64,000 nt of DNA, taken from NCBI GenBank assembly GCA_016213105.1, contig JACRBN010000016.1:1-64000 (forward strand), written 5' to 3'. Positions 41,310 to 49,830 of the stretch are shown here, piece by piece (within the stretch, counting starts at the first letter, position 1; every line of letters starts with the position of its first letter). Below the pieces are notes generated by a model that saw nothing but the letters and a program-made list of their open reading frames with translations, was not told the origin of the DNA and did no database searches. This DNA is from Chloroflexota bacterium (lineage in GTDB: Bacteria; Chloroflexota; Anaerolineae; Anaerolineales; Villigracilaceae). Position numbers and translations under genes: made by a program.

Positions 41310-42494
41310 ATGATGGATGTAGCAATTTTCATTCCACTGATGGTTGCCGCTGTTCAATCCGCAGGACAGGTATTGCCCATATTTGTTTCCAAGGCAAAAG
41401 ATGTCGCAAATAAGCATATTTTTGACAAAGAGTTTTTGGAAAAGGTAATTTCAGATTCCACAGGACAACTTTCAAACTTATTAGATGCAGCCTCCTCAGA
41501 TATTAAGAAAGAAATTCAAGAGCAAAGCATCATTGATGTTGTGCAAGATCTTCAAGCACATATTACTGCACTTGGAAAATTAATCAACCTAATTCAATCA
41601 TCAGAAATCACTCCAATACTAGCCGAAAGATTAATCACAGGTGGACTATTACCTCTGCAAGTAAGCCTTGAGAAAGCAGAGATACGTCTTGCTCATTATG
41701 GACAAGATGACATGCGTTCACATTGTCATATTATCGGCACAAGTGCTCTTATCGCAGGCTATGTATTTATAGGTCAAGACGTCCCGTCGCTTCAAAAAGA
41801 TTTGGAAGATTCGATTCGAAAATTTCAAAAGCGGTTATTAGACTCAATTGCTAAGATGGCTGTAAGCACAGGAAAAGAAATTCCTTGGGAGAAAGTTCCA
41901 TATTTTATAACTATTGATGGTATGACGGACTTGTTTGAACTTTACGACTCGTTATTGAAAAGTACTGGAAAAAGTATCTATTCAAACCTTAAGCCTATGC
42001 CCAAAATAGGCAACCCTTCAAGAAAAGTTGAATTTCAAGATAATGAACTGGCTGAGTGGAAGTCAAAGTTTAGCAAAATTGGATGGTATGAAAAAATAGG
42101 GCAAAACACACAAAACGCATTAAGATACTCATCAATTGAGTCTGAAATTACAGACAAAACTTTATTGTTCGTGACTTATGCTGATATTAAAGGAAGTCGC
42201 ATTACAGGCGTTTGGTTTAATAGAATTCACTTGCTATCACCATTTACATCATTGATTGCAACAACAAATAAAGTTATTGTTGTTGATCCAAAAAACAGAA
42301 ATGTACACTTCATATCGTACAAAGATATTGATAAACTTTTTATAAATGTTCAAACCGAGAGCGCAGTAAACTATCTTTTATCATCAAATACAGGTGATGA
42401 TTTAAGTATAAACATTGAATTTATCAACAACAAAGATAAACTTGTCGTAGATTCTTTCTTCGACAGGGTAAAAAATTTTAAGGCCGCAGCCTAA
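41310..42494 (+). CDS. Cassette 2: unknown protein with a possible bacterial PH-like C-terminus
   Basis: The 394-residue protein has a hydrophobic first 15 residues, a helical N-terminal half with acidic and glutamine-rich segments, and a beta-rich C-terminal 100 residues (LLSPFTSLIATTNKVIVVDPK, then VHFISYKDIDKLFI). The latter resembles bacterial PH domains of the YokE type, as an impression from strand pattern only. I do not recognise the remainder. AGGAAG lies upstream of ATGATG at 41310. The stop codon TAA lies inside the left core GCCTAAC of attC site 2, a typical close spacing for integron cassettes. It is AT-rich. Confidence 0.65.
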   Translation: MMDVAIFIPLMVAAVQSAGQVLPIFVSKAKDVANKHIFDKEFLEKVISDSTGQLSNLLDAASSDIKKEIQEQSIIDVVQDLQAHITALGKLINLIQSSEITPILAERLITGGLLPLQVSLEKAEIRLAHYGQDDMRSHCHIIGTSALIAGYVFIGQDVPSLQKDLEDSIRKFQKRLLDSIAKMAVSTGKEIPWEKVPYFITIDGMTDLFELYDSLLKSTGKSIYSNLKPMPKIGNPSRKVEFQDNELAEWKSKFSKIGWYEKIGQNTQNALRYSSIESEITDKTLLFVTYADIKGSRITGVWFNRIHLLSPFTSLIATTNKVIVVDPKNRNVHFISYKDIDKLFINVQTESAVNYLLSSNTGDDLSINIEFINNKDKLVVDSFFDRVKNFKAAA

Positions 42495-42721
42495 CAAAGC
42501 GTGGTGTGTCCTGATAAATCATCGTCTGCTCGCTGGTGAAAGTCCAGTTCTGGTAAGGGTCAGGCTACCAGATAGCAGTCTCTTCGGCGTTGCAGTCGGG
42601 TGACTGGCTATGTCAAGCATTTTTCTGGCTTCGATTTTTTCTGTACTCAAGCAGAGTCCACGCCCGCCCACATGCAGGTATCCCGTGAAGAGCACACAGG
42701 ACAAGCCGTAAACCGTTAGGC
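42489..42721 (+). repeat. attC site 2, with a group II intron-like insertion
   Basis: The left core GCCTAAC (42489-42495) and right core GTTAGGC (42715-42721) are perfect reverse complements. The tail has AAGCAGAGTCCACGCC shared with other sites. The centre (about 42530-42625) is not shared and reads CTGGTGAAAGTCCAG, GGTAAGGGTCAGGC and ACCAGATAGC, phrases reminiscent of domain I of group II introns. Confidence 0.75.
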
Positions 42722-42768
42722 GCTTCGAGCAATAATTTTTCGTTTAAGAGAATTTACAAGGAGATAAG

Positions 42769-43866
42769 ATGACGGATACGACAAAACGGTATTTGCACGT
42801 TTTTCTCTGCCATGCTTCAGAAGACAAGTCAATAACCCGCGAGTTATATCAGTCCCTCATCGGAGACGGTTTTACTGTCTGGCTAGATGAAAAGAATCTC
42901 TTACCCGGACAAGAGTGGGAAGTTGAAATTGAAAAAGCTGTTGCAAATGCAGATGTTGTAATTGTGTGTCTCTCTAACAAATCTGTCAGCAAAGAGGGAT
43001 ATGTCCAGAAAGAACTACGATATGCGCTTGACATTGCGCTAGAAAAGCCTGAGGGTACTATTTTTATTATTCCTTTGAAGTTAGATGATTGTCAGGTTCC
43101 GCGTCGTTTGCGTTTTTGGCAATGGGTGGATTATTTCCCAACCAGCCAAAGGGAGGCAGCTTACGAGCGGTTGATTCAATCTCTGCGTTTACGGGCTAAT
43201 TCACTTGGATGCGCGCTTACACGACCGGTTTCAAATGATTTATCAGAAACATTGGAAACTACTTATCTAAAAGATAGCGTCTCGCGTCTACAGGTGGCTG
43301 AGAAAAAGAATAAGGAAGCCGATTTCAACGTACAATCTCAACGCAAGGTAAGCTGGTTATTTTTGCCTTTTTGGACAATTGCTTCACTAACTGGGGTAGT
43401 TATTGGCTTATCAGTATTGTCTATCCTGAACCTTGACTTCTTTCCGTTCGTAATTATGGGGTTAGCAATAGGATTAGGGCAATGGATATTGTTATACAGA
43501 AAAATTTCCAATTCTGGTTGGTGGGTGTTAGCTAGTGTTATAGGCTTTACTGTAGCTGGCATAGAGGATGGTGCTTTCGTGATAGAAAGTTGGTACACAG
43601 GCGTTATATACGGACTCATCGCTGGTACAGGTCAATGGCTGATACTTCGGCAACAGATAGCTAATTCAAAAATATGGATAATCTTTTGCGCTTTAGGCTG
43701 GGGAATAGCATGGGCTATCGGTCTTTTACTCGAGAGTTATGGCGTGAGTATAGGTACAGGCTTTTGGGTTTTGGGCTTAATCTTTGGAGTTTTAGGAGGA
43801 GGAAGCACGGGAGGAATGATGGTTTGGTTACTCAATCAACACCATTACAACCCAAATAGCGCCTAA
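42769..43866 (+). CDS. Cassette 3: TIR domain protein with C-terminal membrane domain
   Basis: AAGGAGATAAG precedes the ATG. Residues 8-150 are a TIR domain: VFLCHASEDK (11-20), the BB-loop-like LDEKNLLPGQEW (39-50) and the catalytic-type Glu82 in VQKELRYAL. After a linker, residues about 190-355 form six or seven membrane helices with repeated GLGQW and GTGQW phrases. TIR domains of this kind often cleave NAD+ in anti-phage systems, and the membrane part may sense or execute at the membrane. The stop codon overlaps the left core of attC site 3. The partner, if any, is not adjacent, so this seems a single-gene cassette. Defence function is inferred. Confidence 0.8.
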   Translation: MTDTTKRYLHVFLCHASEDKSITRELYQSLIGDGFTVWLDEKNLLPGQEWEVEIEKAVANADVVIVCLSNKSVSKEGYVQKELRYALDIALEKPEGTIFIIPLKLDDCQVPRRLRFWQWVDYFPTSQREAAYERLIQSLRLRANSLGCALTRPVSNDLSETLETTYLKDSVSRLQVAEKKNKEADFNVQSQRKVSWLFLPFWTIASLTGVVIGLSVLSILNLDFFPFVIMGLAIGLGQWILLYRKISNSGWWVLASVIGFTVAGIEDGAFVIESWYTGVIYGLIAGTGQWLILRQQIANSKIWIIFCALGWGIAWAIGLLLESYGVSIGTGFWVLGLIFGVLGGGSTGGMMVWLLNQHHYNPNSA

Positions 43867-44114
43867 CACAGCACCTCAGAAACCATCCCATCTGGAGCAC
43901 CCCCGAGCCTGTGCGGCTGTCGCGTCCCTTTCAAGGGGATGCGAGTCCACCTGGCTGCGGATGCAACTCCGCTTGAAAGAGGTGCTGCAACCGCTCCGCG
44001 CGAAGGTAAAATTGATCCCATTGCGGAGGCGGGCAGGATAAATTCTCAAGTTTTTTCTGCTCTCAAGCAGAGTCCACGCCCGCCTACACCCAGGTCAACG
44101 TCAAGCCGTTGGGC
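43861..44114 (+). repeat. attC site 3, composite with the shared GC-rich module
   Basis: Left core GCCTAAC (43861-43867) and right core GTTGGGC (44108-44114) are complementary at six of seven positions. Between them lies the array-wide module (CCCCGAGCCTGTGCGG, then CTTTCAAG...CTTGAAAG, then CGCTCCGCGCGAAGGTAAAA and CCCATTGCGG), followed by the attC tail with CTGCTCTCAAGCAG. This is the most complete composite site. Confidence 0.75.
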
Positions 44115-44160
44115 GCTTGATTTCAATGTATTATTTCAGCAATTTTGCAAGAAAGTGAGC

Positions 44161-44880
44161 ATGAGAATGGAATTTATCAAATCATTAAGTCTTATCCAAA
44201 TTATTTCGATAATTATTGTAACTATTCTTCTGATTTATATAATTGTGCAAATTCTTAAAGTAGTAGTTAAATTCATTATCAAGGTTGTGTTACCAATTTT
44301 GCTAATTGGAGTGGCTGGCGCTGCCATTATTGCTTTAATTTTTGCAATTTTCGGAAATCGTTCAGCAGCCGTTAATAACCCCACTCCAATTTTGGTCTCG
44401 ACTGATATCCCGAATACGGTTCCTGTGCCATCCAACAACTTTAATCCAGTTCAAATCATACATAGTGTGACTAATTTGCCATTTGGGTCATTTGTAGGGC
44501 TTATTTTTATGGTAATTATGGGGTTAGCGATTTTAGCAGGCTTGTCAGGTGCGTCAAAAGGTGAAAGAACATCTCCCGTATATACAACAGCGAGCGAAAC
44601 AACATATCCAACAGATAACTCAAGTGATACAGATAATGATGACAAACCGGTACCAAGTTTTGTAGGTAACGATGAAGTTCACAGTAATAACTTTGGACAA
44701 ATGACTTTTATTGGTAATGATGAAGTTCATTACGACAAATGGGGAAAAATAACATTTATCGGCAATAAAGAAGTTCATTATGACAGGCATGGACAAATAA
44801 GTTTTGTTGGAGATGAGGAAGTTCATTGCGACCAATGGGGAAGAATAACATCCATTGGTGGCAAAAATGTTTCCTATTAA
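44161..44880 (+). CDS. Cassette 4: membrane protein with four 16-residue tandem repeats
   Basis: I use the ATG at 44161 (MRMEFIKSLSL); the frame upstream lies in the attC repeat. The 239-residue protein has a long N-terminal helix (about 8-40), a second helix, a proline/serine linker, a third helix near 120-145, and a C-terminal tail with four tandem 16-residue units. The unit consensus is roughly F-[IV]-G-N-[DEK]-E-V-H-x-D-x-x-G-[KQR]-I-[TS], with a weak fifth. Such regular units suggest a short beta-solenoid or binding array. I know no named family for it. It is AT-rich and lies between composite repeats. Confidence 0.65.
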   Translation: MRMEFIKSLSLIQIISIIIVTILLIYIIVQILKVVVKFIIKVVLPILLIGVAGAAIIALIFAIFGNRSAAVNNPTPILVSTDIPNTVPVPSNNFNPVQIIHSVTNLPFGSFVGLIFMVIMGLAILAGLSGASKGERTSPVYTTASETTYPTDNSSDTDNDDKPVPSFVGNDEVHSNNFGQMTFIGNDEVHYDKWGKITFIGNKEVHYDRHGQISFVGDEEVHCDQWGRITSIGGKNVSY

Positions 44881-44882
44881 AT

Positions 44883-45062
44883 GCGCCCACGGATAAATCG
44901 CCCCGAGTCTGTGCGGCTGCCGCGTCCCTTTCAAGGGGATGCGAGTCCACCTGGCTGCGGATGCAACTCCGCTTGAAAGAGGGGCTGTAATCGCTCCGCG
45001 CGAAGGTAAAATTAGTCCCATTGCGGCTATGGGGAGGGAGAGGAAAGTCCTCTCGCTTAACC
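44883..45062 (+). repeat. Composite cassette repeat, hairpin-tail type
   Basis: It begins GCGCCCACGGATAAATCGCC, carries the full GC-rich module and ends with GGGAGAGGAAAGTCCTCTCGC, whose GAGAGGA and TCCTCTC form a perfect hairpin. No GTTRRRY core is present at the right end. Confidence 0.7.
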
Positions 45063-45104
45063 TCTATTTTCATAGCCAATACTCGGACACCAAGGAAAAG
45101 AAAA

Positions 45105-45755
45105 ATGGCTCTCGTTTTCTTAATATCAAGCATAGTTTACATTTTTATAGATATAACCCTTGCTTCTGTTTTCTTTGGGCTGGCACTATTATGGGTTGGC
45201 GAATCGTTAGGATATTATTTTCTGTGGATAGGTGCGTTAACTTCTATTGTTAAGTCTATTATAAAAATATATATAAAAAAGCAGAATGACATTAAACACC
45301 AGCTTGAGATTCAAGAAACTCAAGAAAACATAAATTTCTGGAAAAAATATTTTCATTCCGAAGGATTCTCACTTGATGAAAAGAAAATACCAAATCATGA
45401 TGATTGGATGAGGTATAGAACATATTGGTATATCCAAAAAAACCTTACGTTTGAAAAAGCGAGTCAAAAAGCCCAACAAGAATATGACAAAATGTGGGAA
45501 GATTGCAGGCAACATGCCCTGAGCCGAGAATTACGCAAGACTCAGGTGACACCTACTATAAAATATTCTGAACCATCGCAAGCAATTAACCCATATTATG
45601 ATCGTAATTCCCCCCTTAATATGTATTTCCGCCCTCAGTATATAAAGGGAATGACAGCATATTATGAGGAGAGAGGGTATTCCAATGATGAAGCAAAAGA
45701 AAAAGCTACCCGAGATTTTTCCGATGACCATGACCCTATGAAAAATCAAAATTAG
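45105..45755 (+). CDS. Cassette 5: membrane-anchored protein, charged C-terminal domain
   Basis: I use the ATG at 45105 with AAGGA 8 bases upstream. The 216-residue protein has two N-terminal membrane helices (about 3-24 and 28-48) and then a highly charged domain rich in Lys, Gln, Tyr and Trp (FWKKYFHSEGFSLDEKK, YRTYWYIQKNL). The C-terminus repeats a similar phrase (YYEERGYSNDEAKEKATRDF and the earlier LTFEKASQKAQQEYDKM), perhaps a short duplicated helix-loop motif. I do not recognise the family. The gene is clearly AT-rich and its reading frame starts just after the hairpin tail of the previous repeat. Confidence 0.6.
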   Translation: MALVFLISSIVYIFIDITLASVFFGLALLWVGESLGYYFLWIGALTSIVKSIIKIYIKKQNDIKHQLEIQETQENINFWKKYFHSEGFSLDEKKIPNHDDWMRYRTYWYIQKNLTFEKASQKAQQEYDKMWEDCRQHALSRELRKTQVTPTIKYSEPSQAINPYYDRNSPLNMYFRPQYIKGMTAYYEERGYSNDEAKEKATRDFSDDHDPMKNQN

Positions 45756-45825
45756 TGGATTTCCAATTTTTGCCATTCAAATCATTTGGAGAAAACAATT
45801 TTGCATGTTAAATACCACAACTCAA

Positions 45826-45990
45826 CCTGGCTGTGGATGCAACTCCGCTTGAAAGAGGGGCTGCAATCGCTCCGCGCGAAGGTAAAATTAATCCCATTGC
45901 GGCTGCGGGCAGGATAAATTTTCAAGTTTTTTCTGCTCCCAAGCAGAGTCCATGCCTGGGCACACGCAGGTCAATGTCAAGCCGTTGGGC
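45826..45990 (+). repeat. attC-tailed composite repeat, left end deleted
   Basis: The copy starts within the module at AACCTGGCTGTGGATGC, lacking the left core and the CCCCGAGCCTG part. It continues to the attC tail (CTGCTCCCAAGCAG, GGTCAATGTCAAGCC) and right core GTTGGGC at 45984-45990. Confidence 0.7.
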
Positions 45991-46023
45991 GCTTGCTCCG
46001 CACAAAAAGAAAGGATTATCTCC

Positions 46024-46614
46024 ATGATTCAATCCAGAGAGTCGCTTATAGAAAAGCACAGCCTTTCTAGTAAACTATGGGTCATCTTTGGCGGTGTATT
46101 AGGAGTCGTATTTAGTCTCATCGTTGTTTTAGAGCGAACACAAAATTTATTCCCGCAGTTAGGCGTCTTTGAAAAAATTCTCAATGTAGTTGTAGTTGGT
46201 TATTTGGGTATCGGAATAACCAAGAAATGCAAGCCAACAAAAAAGGCATTGATTGGGGGTGTGATTTTCCCCGTTTTGTTAACTGCCTACTTTTTCTTTC
46301 TTCCAGATACTCCAAAGTCCATTTCGCCAACAGTGACAATTGGCTGGATTTCAGTGGGCATATTATTAGGTATCCTTGTTGGAACAGCATGGCAAGGTGC
46401 GCTCATAGGAACTATTATCGCTGCGATAACGGTTGTTTCCATTGCTCTGTTTGTACATGGAGGAGAAATTGGCTGGGGTTCGATTTTTATACCAATGGGG
46501 ACAATAGCAGGCGCAGGGTTACAAATGGCTTTTAGCGATTTTATTGGAAGGCGAACCGTAGGAAATAAACTCGAGATTCCCGATTGGTTACAGAAAAACA
46601 AAAAAGATAATTGA
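46024..46614 (+). CDS. Cassette 6: small polytopic membrane protein
   Basis: The 196-residue protein starts at ATG 46024 with AAAGGA 10 bases upstream. It has about five or six helices (roughly 19-38, 50-70, 78-95, 103-125, 128-150 and 155-175), with a GGEIGWGSIFIPMGTIAGAG segment near the end. I do not recognise the family. A glycine-rich pattern in the helices suggests close packing. It follows the right core of the previous attC by 33 bp, the normal position for a cassette gene. No repeat is visible between it and the next gene. Confidence 0.65.
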   Translation: MIQSRESLIEKHSLSSKLWVIFGGVLGVVFSLIVVLERTQNLFPQLGVFEKILNVVVVGYLGIGITKKCKPTKKALIGGVIFPVLLTAYFFFLPDTPKSISPTVTIGWISVGILLGILVGTAWQGALIGTIIAAITVVSIALFVHGGEIGWGSIFIPMGTIAGAGLQMAFSDFIGRRTVGNKLEIPDWLQKNKKDN

Positions 46615-46766
46615 TTAATTTAAGAGTCACAATCAATAAGTTGCATTTCAAAAACCAAATGTTCATATGGCAAAGTCATAGACGAACAATAGCAGGAAAT
46701 TCATTTTAGTGTGAAAATTTGCTCTCAGTAAAAAATGGTATTTACTAAATGATTGAAGGAAACATT

Positions 46767-47243
46767 ATGACTACTGACCTCATTTCATATTTCCAACAGG
46801 CTATTCTTTGGATGATTCTGTTCAGCCTATTCATGTTTGGAATAATCATTTATTTACGAATCGCGTCCAATGCAGTCAAAAATTGGCCATCTGTACCAGG
46901 GAAAGTTACGACTTCCAGGGTATCTTACGAGAGTTCTACCGATAAGACTAATGCAACCCCTTTTATTGCTTATACTTATGATGTTGATGGAAAAACTTAT
47001 AAGGAAGGCAGCATTTCTCCAAGCATCCTGACTGTTTCAGATAAGATAAATGCTGAAAAAGTTGTGGCGCGCTACCCTAGAGGATCAGTGGTTACTGTCT
47101 GTTACAATCCCAAGAATCCTTCGCAAGCCGTTCTAGAAAAAAACTCACAAGCGCAAATTGGGGGGATGTATGGTATTTTGATTTTTGGAAACTTGCTCAT
47201 ACCTATTGTTGTGTTGTTGGTTAAAGTTGTTTTCAAACATTGA
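46767..47243 (+). CDS. Cassette 7: DUF3592 family membrane protein
   Basis: I use the ATG at 46767, which has AAGGA 6 bases upstream; an in-frame ATG at 46749 has none. The 158-residue protein has a first membrane helix (11-31), a beta-rich domain and a last helix (135-155). The domain has the DUF3592 pattern: NWPSVPGKVTTSRV, PFIAYTYDVDGKTYKEGSI, RYPRGSVVTVCYNPKNPSQAVLE. The family is common in bacteria and has no defined function. It sits between the six-helix protein and the esterase with no attC remnant on either side, so the three may be one multi-gene cassette or have lost their sites. Confidence 0.8.
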   Translation: MTTDLISYFQQAILWMILFSLFMFGIIIYLRIASNAVKNWPSVPGKVTTSRVSYESSTDKTNATPFIAYTYDVDGKTYKEGSISPSILTVSDKINAEKVVARYPRGSVVTVCYNPKNPSQAVLEKNSQAQIGGMYGILIFGNLLIPIVVLLVKVVFKH

Positions 47244-47301
47244 TAGGACAAAATCTGTTTTACAAAACGCCCTAAAATGAAGCGAAAGGGAATGTAATCA
47301 A

Positions 47302-48303
47302 ATGTTATTTCAATTACATGGAAAATGGAGTTACCGACTACGAAGCCTGCTTGCTTTGTATTGGTCATTGCTATATGTTTCAATCCGTAGGTTAATACGG
47401 GGATCGCTACTACCTAATTGGAGTTGGGCTTTTGAAGCGTCTATTCACTTCATCAAGCACCAGACAGTAACCGCATTTGATATGCCCAATCACGCAGAAG
47501 GGCGTGAATATGAAAACTCATTGGTTTTCACTTCACCTGCTACTGCTAAGATAAAAATTGAATCTGTAAATGAGCCTGTGAAAGGGCATTGGTATCACCT
47601 CAAACATGAAACAAATGGCGTTACGGTTTTATATCTGCATGGTGGCGGATATGCTTATTACTCAAAAGCGCACGAGAACTTGATTGCTCTGGTTACTTTA
47701 GCGGCTGGATCTCAAACTTTTGCGTTGGATTATCGTCTTATTCCAGAGCATCCATTTCCAGCGCAATTAGATGACGCGCTTGCCGCCTATCAATGGTTAC
47801 TAGAAACAGGTATTAAGCCAGAAAGGTTGGTAGTCATCGGCGACTCAGCGGGCGGAAATCTGACACTTGCACTCTTGCTTACATTAAGAGATTCAAAATT
47901 GCCTTTACCCGCACTAGGAATTTGTATTGCCCCTTGGACAGATTTTGAAAACTCAGGAAATAGCCTAAAGGAGAATGAACCGTTTGATTGGGTAGAGAAA
48001 CGAATGACGCTTAAATGGGCTGAATGGCTATGCAAGAATACTGACCCGCGCAATCCGATTGTTTCTCCAATTAATGCGGATTTACGGGGCTTGCCACCAA
48101 TTTACATTCAAGCAGGTGACGCTGAGATTCTATATGACATGATTCAATCCTTCTATGACAAAGCACAGACGCAAGGAGCAAATATCAAGTTAGATGTATG
48201 GCGGCATATGAACCATGATTTTCAGGCATTTGGTGACCTCATGCCCGAAAGCAAAGAAGCCCTCATGCGTATTGGGCAAGTTATCAAAGAGTATGTAAGT
48301 TAA
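47302..48303 (+). CDS. Cassette 8: HSL-type alpha/beta-hydrolase (esterase/lipase)
   Basis: The 333-residue protein has a hydrophobic N-terminal segment (about 10-38), then an alpha/beta-hydrolase domain of the hormone-sensitive-lipase type. It shows the oxyanion-hole motif HGGG (113-116), the nucleophile in GDSAGG (Ser182), an Asp in AGDAEILYD and the His in MNHDFQAF near 300. LDYRLIPEHPFPAQLDDALAAYQWLL is also typical. It should hydrolyse short- to medium-chain esters. The start at 47302 has a weak upstream signal (GGGAATG). A cassette-type repeat follows 5 bases after the stop codon. Biological substrate is unknown. Confidence 0.88.
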   Translation: MLFQLHGKWSYRLRSLLALYWSLLYVSIRRLIRGSLLPNWSWAFEASIHFIKHQTVTAFDMPNHAEGREYENSLVFTSPATAKIKIESVNEPVKGHWYHLKHETNGVTVLYLHGGGYAYYSKAHENLIALVTLAAGSQTFALDYRLIPEHPFPAQLDDALAAYQWLLETGIKPERLVVIGDSAGGNLTLALLLTLRDSKLPLPALGICIAPWTDFENSGNSLKENEPFDWVEKRMTLKWAEWLCKNTDPRNPIVSPINADLRGLPPIYIQAGDAEILYDMIQSFYDKAQTQGANIKLDVWRHMNHDFQAFGDLMPESKEALMRIGQVIKEYVS

Positions 48304-48307
48304 CAAC

Positions 48308-48465
48308 CGCCGCCCACCGATAAATCGCAGTGTCAAGGTGAATTTTGGTTGGAAAGACAGCGTAAAGCGAACCAGCCCTGCTTCCAAGCCGAGTCTATAT
48401 CTGGTTGTCGCGACCGCAGGGAGTGTCGAGACACACCTCACTGTCCGCTGCACAAATCGTTGGCA
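48308..48465 (+). repeat. Degenerate attC-like spacer (CCGCCCACCGATAAATCGCAG type)
   Basis: It begins CGCCGCCCACCGATAAATCG and ends near AAATCGTTGGCAG, with a GTTGGCA that resembles a degenerate right core. A GTCGCGACCGCAGGGAGTGTC palindromic piece is inserted. The same left phrase recurs at 48874 and 60882. Confidence 0.5.
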
Positions 48466-48498
48466 GTAAAAATATCATCAGAAAGGAGGTAACTTTCC

Positions 48499-48867
48499 AT
48501 GGATTGGAAAATAATAATTCGTAATAACCCGGAATATATCGAAGTGATAACAAATGGAATTGCTGATAAAGATGGCTCATTGGGCATGGCAAAGGCAATA
48601 ACAGAGGTCATGCGTCAAAATCGAATTAACAAGGCATTGATTGATCACAGAAATATTGAATCTATTCAAGGAGATATCCTGGATATATATGAAAGACCAA
48701 GAGTAATGAAAATAATTGGAGCGATACTTAGAATAAGAATTGCAGAAATAATAAAACCTGACCAAATTAAACATTTCCGTTTCTTAGAGACAGTATTTAG
48801 AAACCAGGGATTTATGTTCCAAATATTTCAAGAAAGAGAAAAAGCTGAGAAGTGGCTTTTGGAATAA
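48499..48867 (+). CDS. Cassette 9: SpoIIAA/STAS-like small protein
   Basis: AAAGGAGG lies 9 bases before the ATG, a strong ribosome-binding site. The 122-residue protein has a regular beta-alpha pattern: YIEVITNGIADKDGSLGMAKAITEVM, KALIDHRNIESIQGDILDIYERPRV and FRFLETVFRNQGFMFQIFQEREKAEKWLLE. The layout and the final FxxxEKAxxWL phrase resemble proteins annotated as SpoIIAA-like or STAS/SEC14. Those usually act as small regulators or lipid-binding domains. This is a pattern-based call without an active-site residue to confirm it. The gene is AT-rich, with repeat spacers on both sides. Confidence 0.6.
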   Translation: MDWKIIIRNNPEYIEVITNGIADKDGSLGMAKAITEVMRQNRINKALIDHRNIESIQGDILDIYERPRVMKIIGAILRIRIAEIIKPDQIKHFRFLETVFRNQGFMFQIFQEREKAEKWLLE

Positions 48868-48873
48868 AGAATA

Positions 48874-49196
48874 CCGCCCACCGCTAAATTGCAGTGTCAG
48901 GGTTGGGCAGGGGTGCTGTGGCAGCAGGCTCTTTTCGCGCCAAAGTCTTATTCTGGTTGGACAACTCCGCCGCCCAAAGCGCCCCGAGCCTGTGCGGCTG
49001 CCGCGTCCCTTTCAAGGGGATGCGAGTCCACCTGGCTGTGGATGCAACTCCGCTTGAAAGAGTTGCTTTAATCGCTCCGCGCGAAGGTAAAATTAGTCCC
49101 ATTGCGGCTGCAGGCAGGATAAATTCTCAAGTTTTTTCTGCCCCCAAGCAGAGTCCACATCTGACTACACGCAGGTCAATGTCAAGTCTGTTGGGC
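48874..49196 (+). repeat. Double spacer: degenerate attC followed by composite attC
   Basis: A short spacer of the CCGCCCACCGCTAAATTGCAG type (from 48874) is followed near 48970 by CGCCCAAAGCGCCCCGAGCCTG, the full GC-rich module, the attC tail with CCCCCAAGCAGAGTCC and right core GTTGGGC at 49190-49196. It seems that a cassette without a gene, or a deletion, has joined two sites. Confidence 0.65.
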
Positions 49197-49226
49197 AACC
49201 TGATATGCAAACTAGAGAAGTACTAT

Positions 49227-49805
49227 ATGAGTAAAGAAGAAATCACTCCTATCAAAAGAAAGAGGGTGAACTTCACCTACTTTTCATTTTTTGCCCTGCC
49301 TGCCTTGCTTGCTTGGTGGGTCTTGTATCTTTTCCTTTCCTTACGTTCCCCTGAAATAGTTTTTCTATCCCCTGTATTGCTTTGTGCTGGTGTGGTTTTT
49401 GGGCTATTAGGGATTGGACACAATCTAAAAACATATCCCATCTATTGGACGATACCTCCCATAATCAGCACATTGCTTAATACAGTTCTCCTAATCGCTA
49501 TCGTAACAACGATCAATTTCTCCCCTTCTGATTACGGTACATGTCGAAAAACGGCGATGGACACAAAAGGCTATGGGGTTTGGGAACATCAGCAGACCAC
49601 GACTCAAGAATCGGGAGTGGCTTTTATTCATTATGCTACCGTAACTTTCTCTGATGGCACGAATGATTTGTCTTGCGAAGCAGTTGGAGTTGGGCCGCTT
49701 TGGGCAACCTCAATGGCTTGGCAAACTCTCGTTGCCTGCCTGGGTGGTGTTCAAAATGGAAGCCCAACGACGTGTCCGTTGGATTATTTTGGAGTTTATC
49801 CATAG
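49227..49805 (+). CDS. Cassette 10: small membrane protein
   Basis: I use the ATG at 49227 (MSKEEITPIKRKR), 30 bp after the right core. The 192-residue protein has three N-terminal helices (about 19-37, 47-66 and 76-97) and a C-terminal soluble region with four cysteines and a beta-rich DTKGYGVWEHQQTTT and VAFIHYATVTFSDG pattern. The end of the protein contains TTCPLDYFGVYP. I do not recognise the family. The soluble part may be outside, with disulfides. Its placement directly after a complete attC tail supports it as a genuine cassette gene. Confidence 0.6.
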   Translation: MSKEEITPIKRKRVNFTYFSFFALPALLAWWVLYLFLSLRSPEIVFLSPVLLCAGVVFGLLGIGHNLKTYPIYWTIPPIISTLLNTVLLIAIVTTINFSPSDYGTCRKTAMDTKGYGVWEHQQTTTQESGVAFIHYATVTFSDGTNDLSCEAVGVGPLWATSMAWQTLVACLGGVQNGSPTTCPLDYFGVYP

Positions 49806-49830
49806 GACAACGCTTTTACAATAACTGCCA

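Noticed and set aside
43860..44120. The GC-rich module considered as a classical MITE
   Set aside because: I could not find consistent terminal inverted repeats with target duplications. CCAGCG/CGCTGG is present at the ends of only some copies. A mobile origin remains possible, but not shown.
44620..45021. Recurrent minus-strand ORFs in the spacers starting MGLILPSRGAI
   Set aside because: The same peptide appears in several spacers only because the repeat itself is conserved. It is translated from the folded module, has no ribosome-binding site and breaks at different places.
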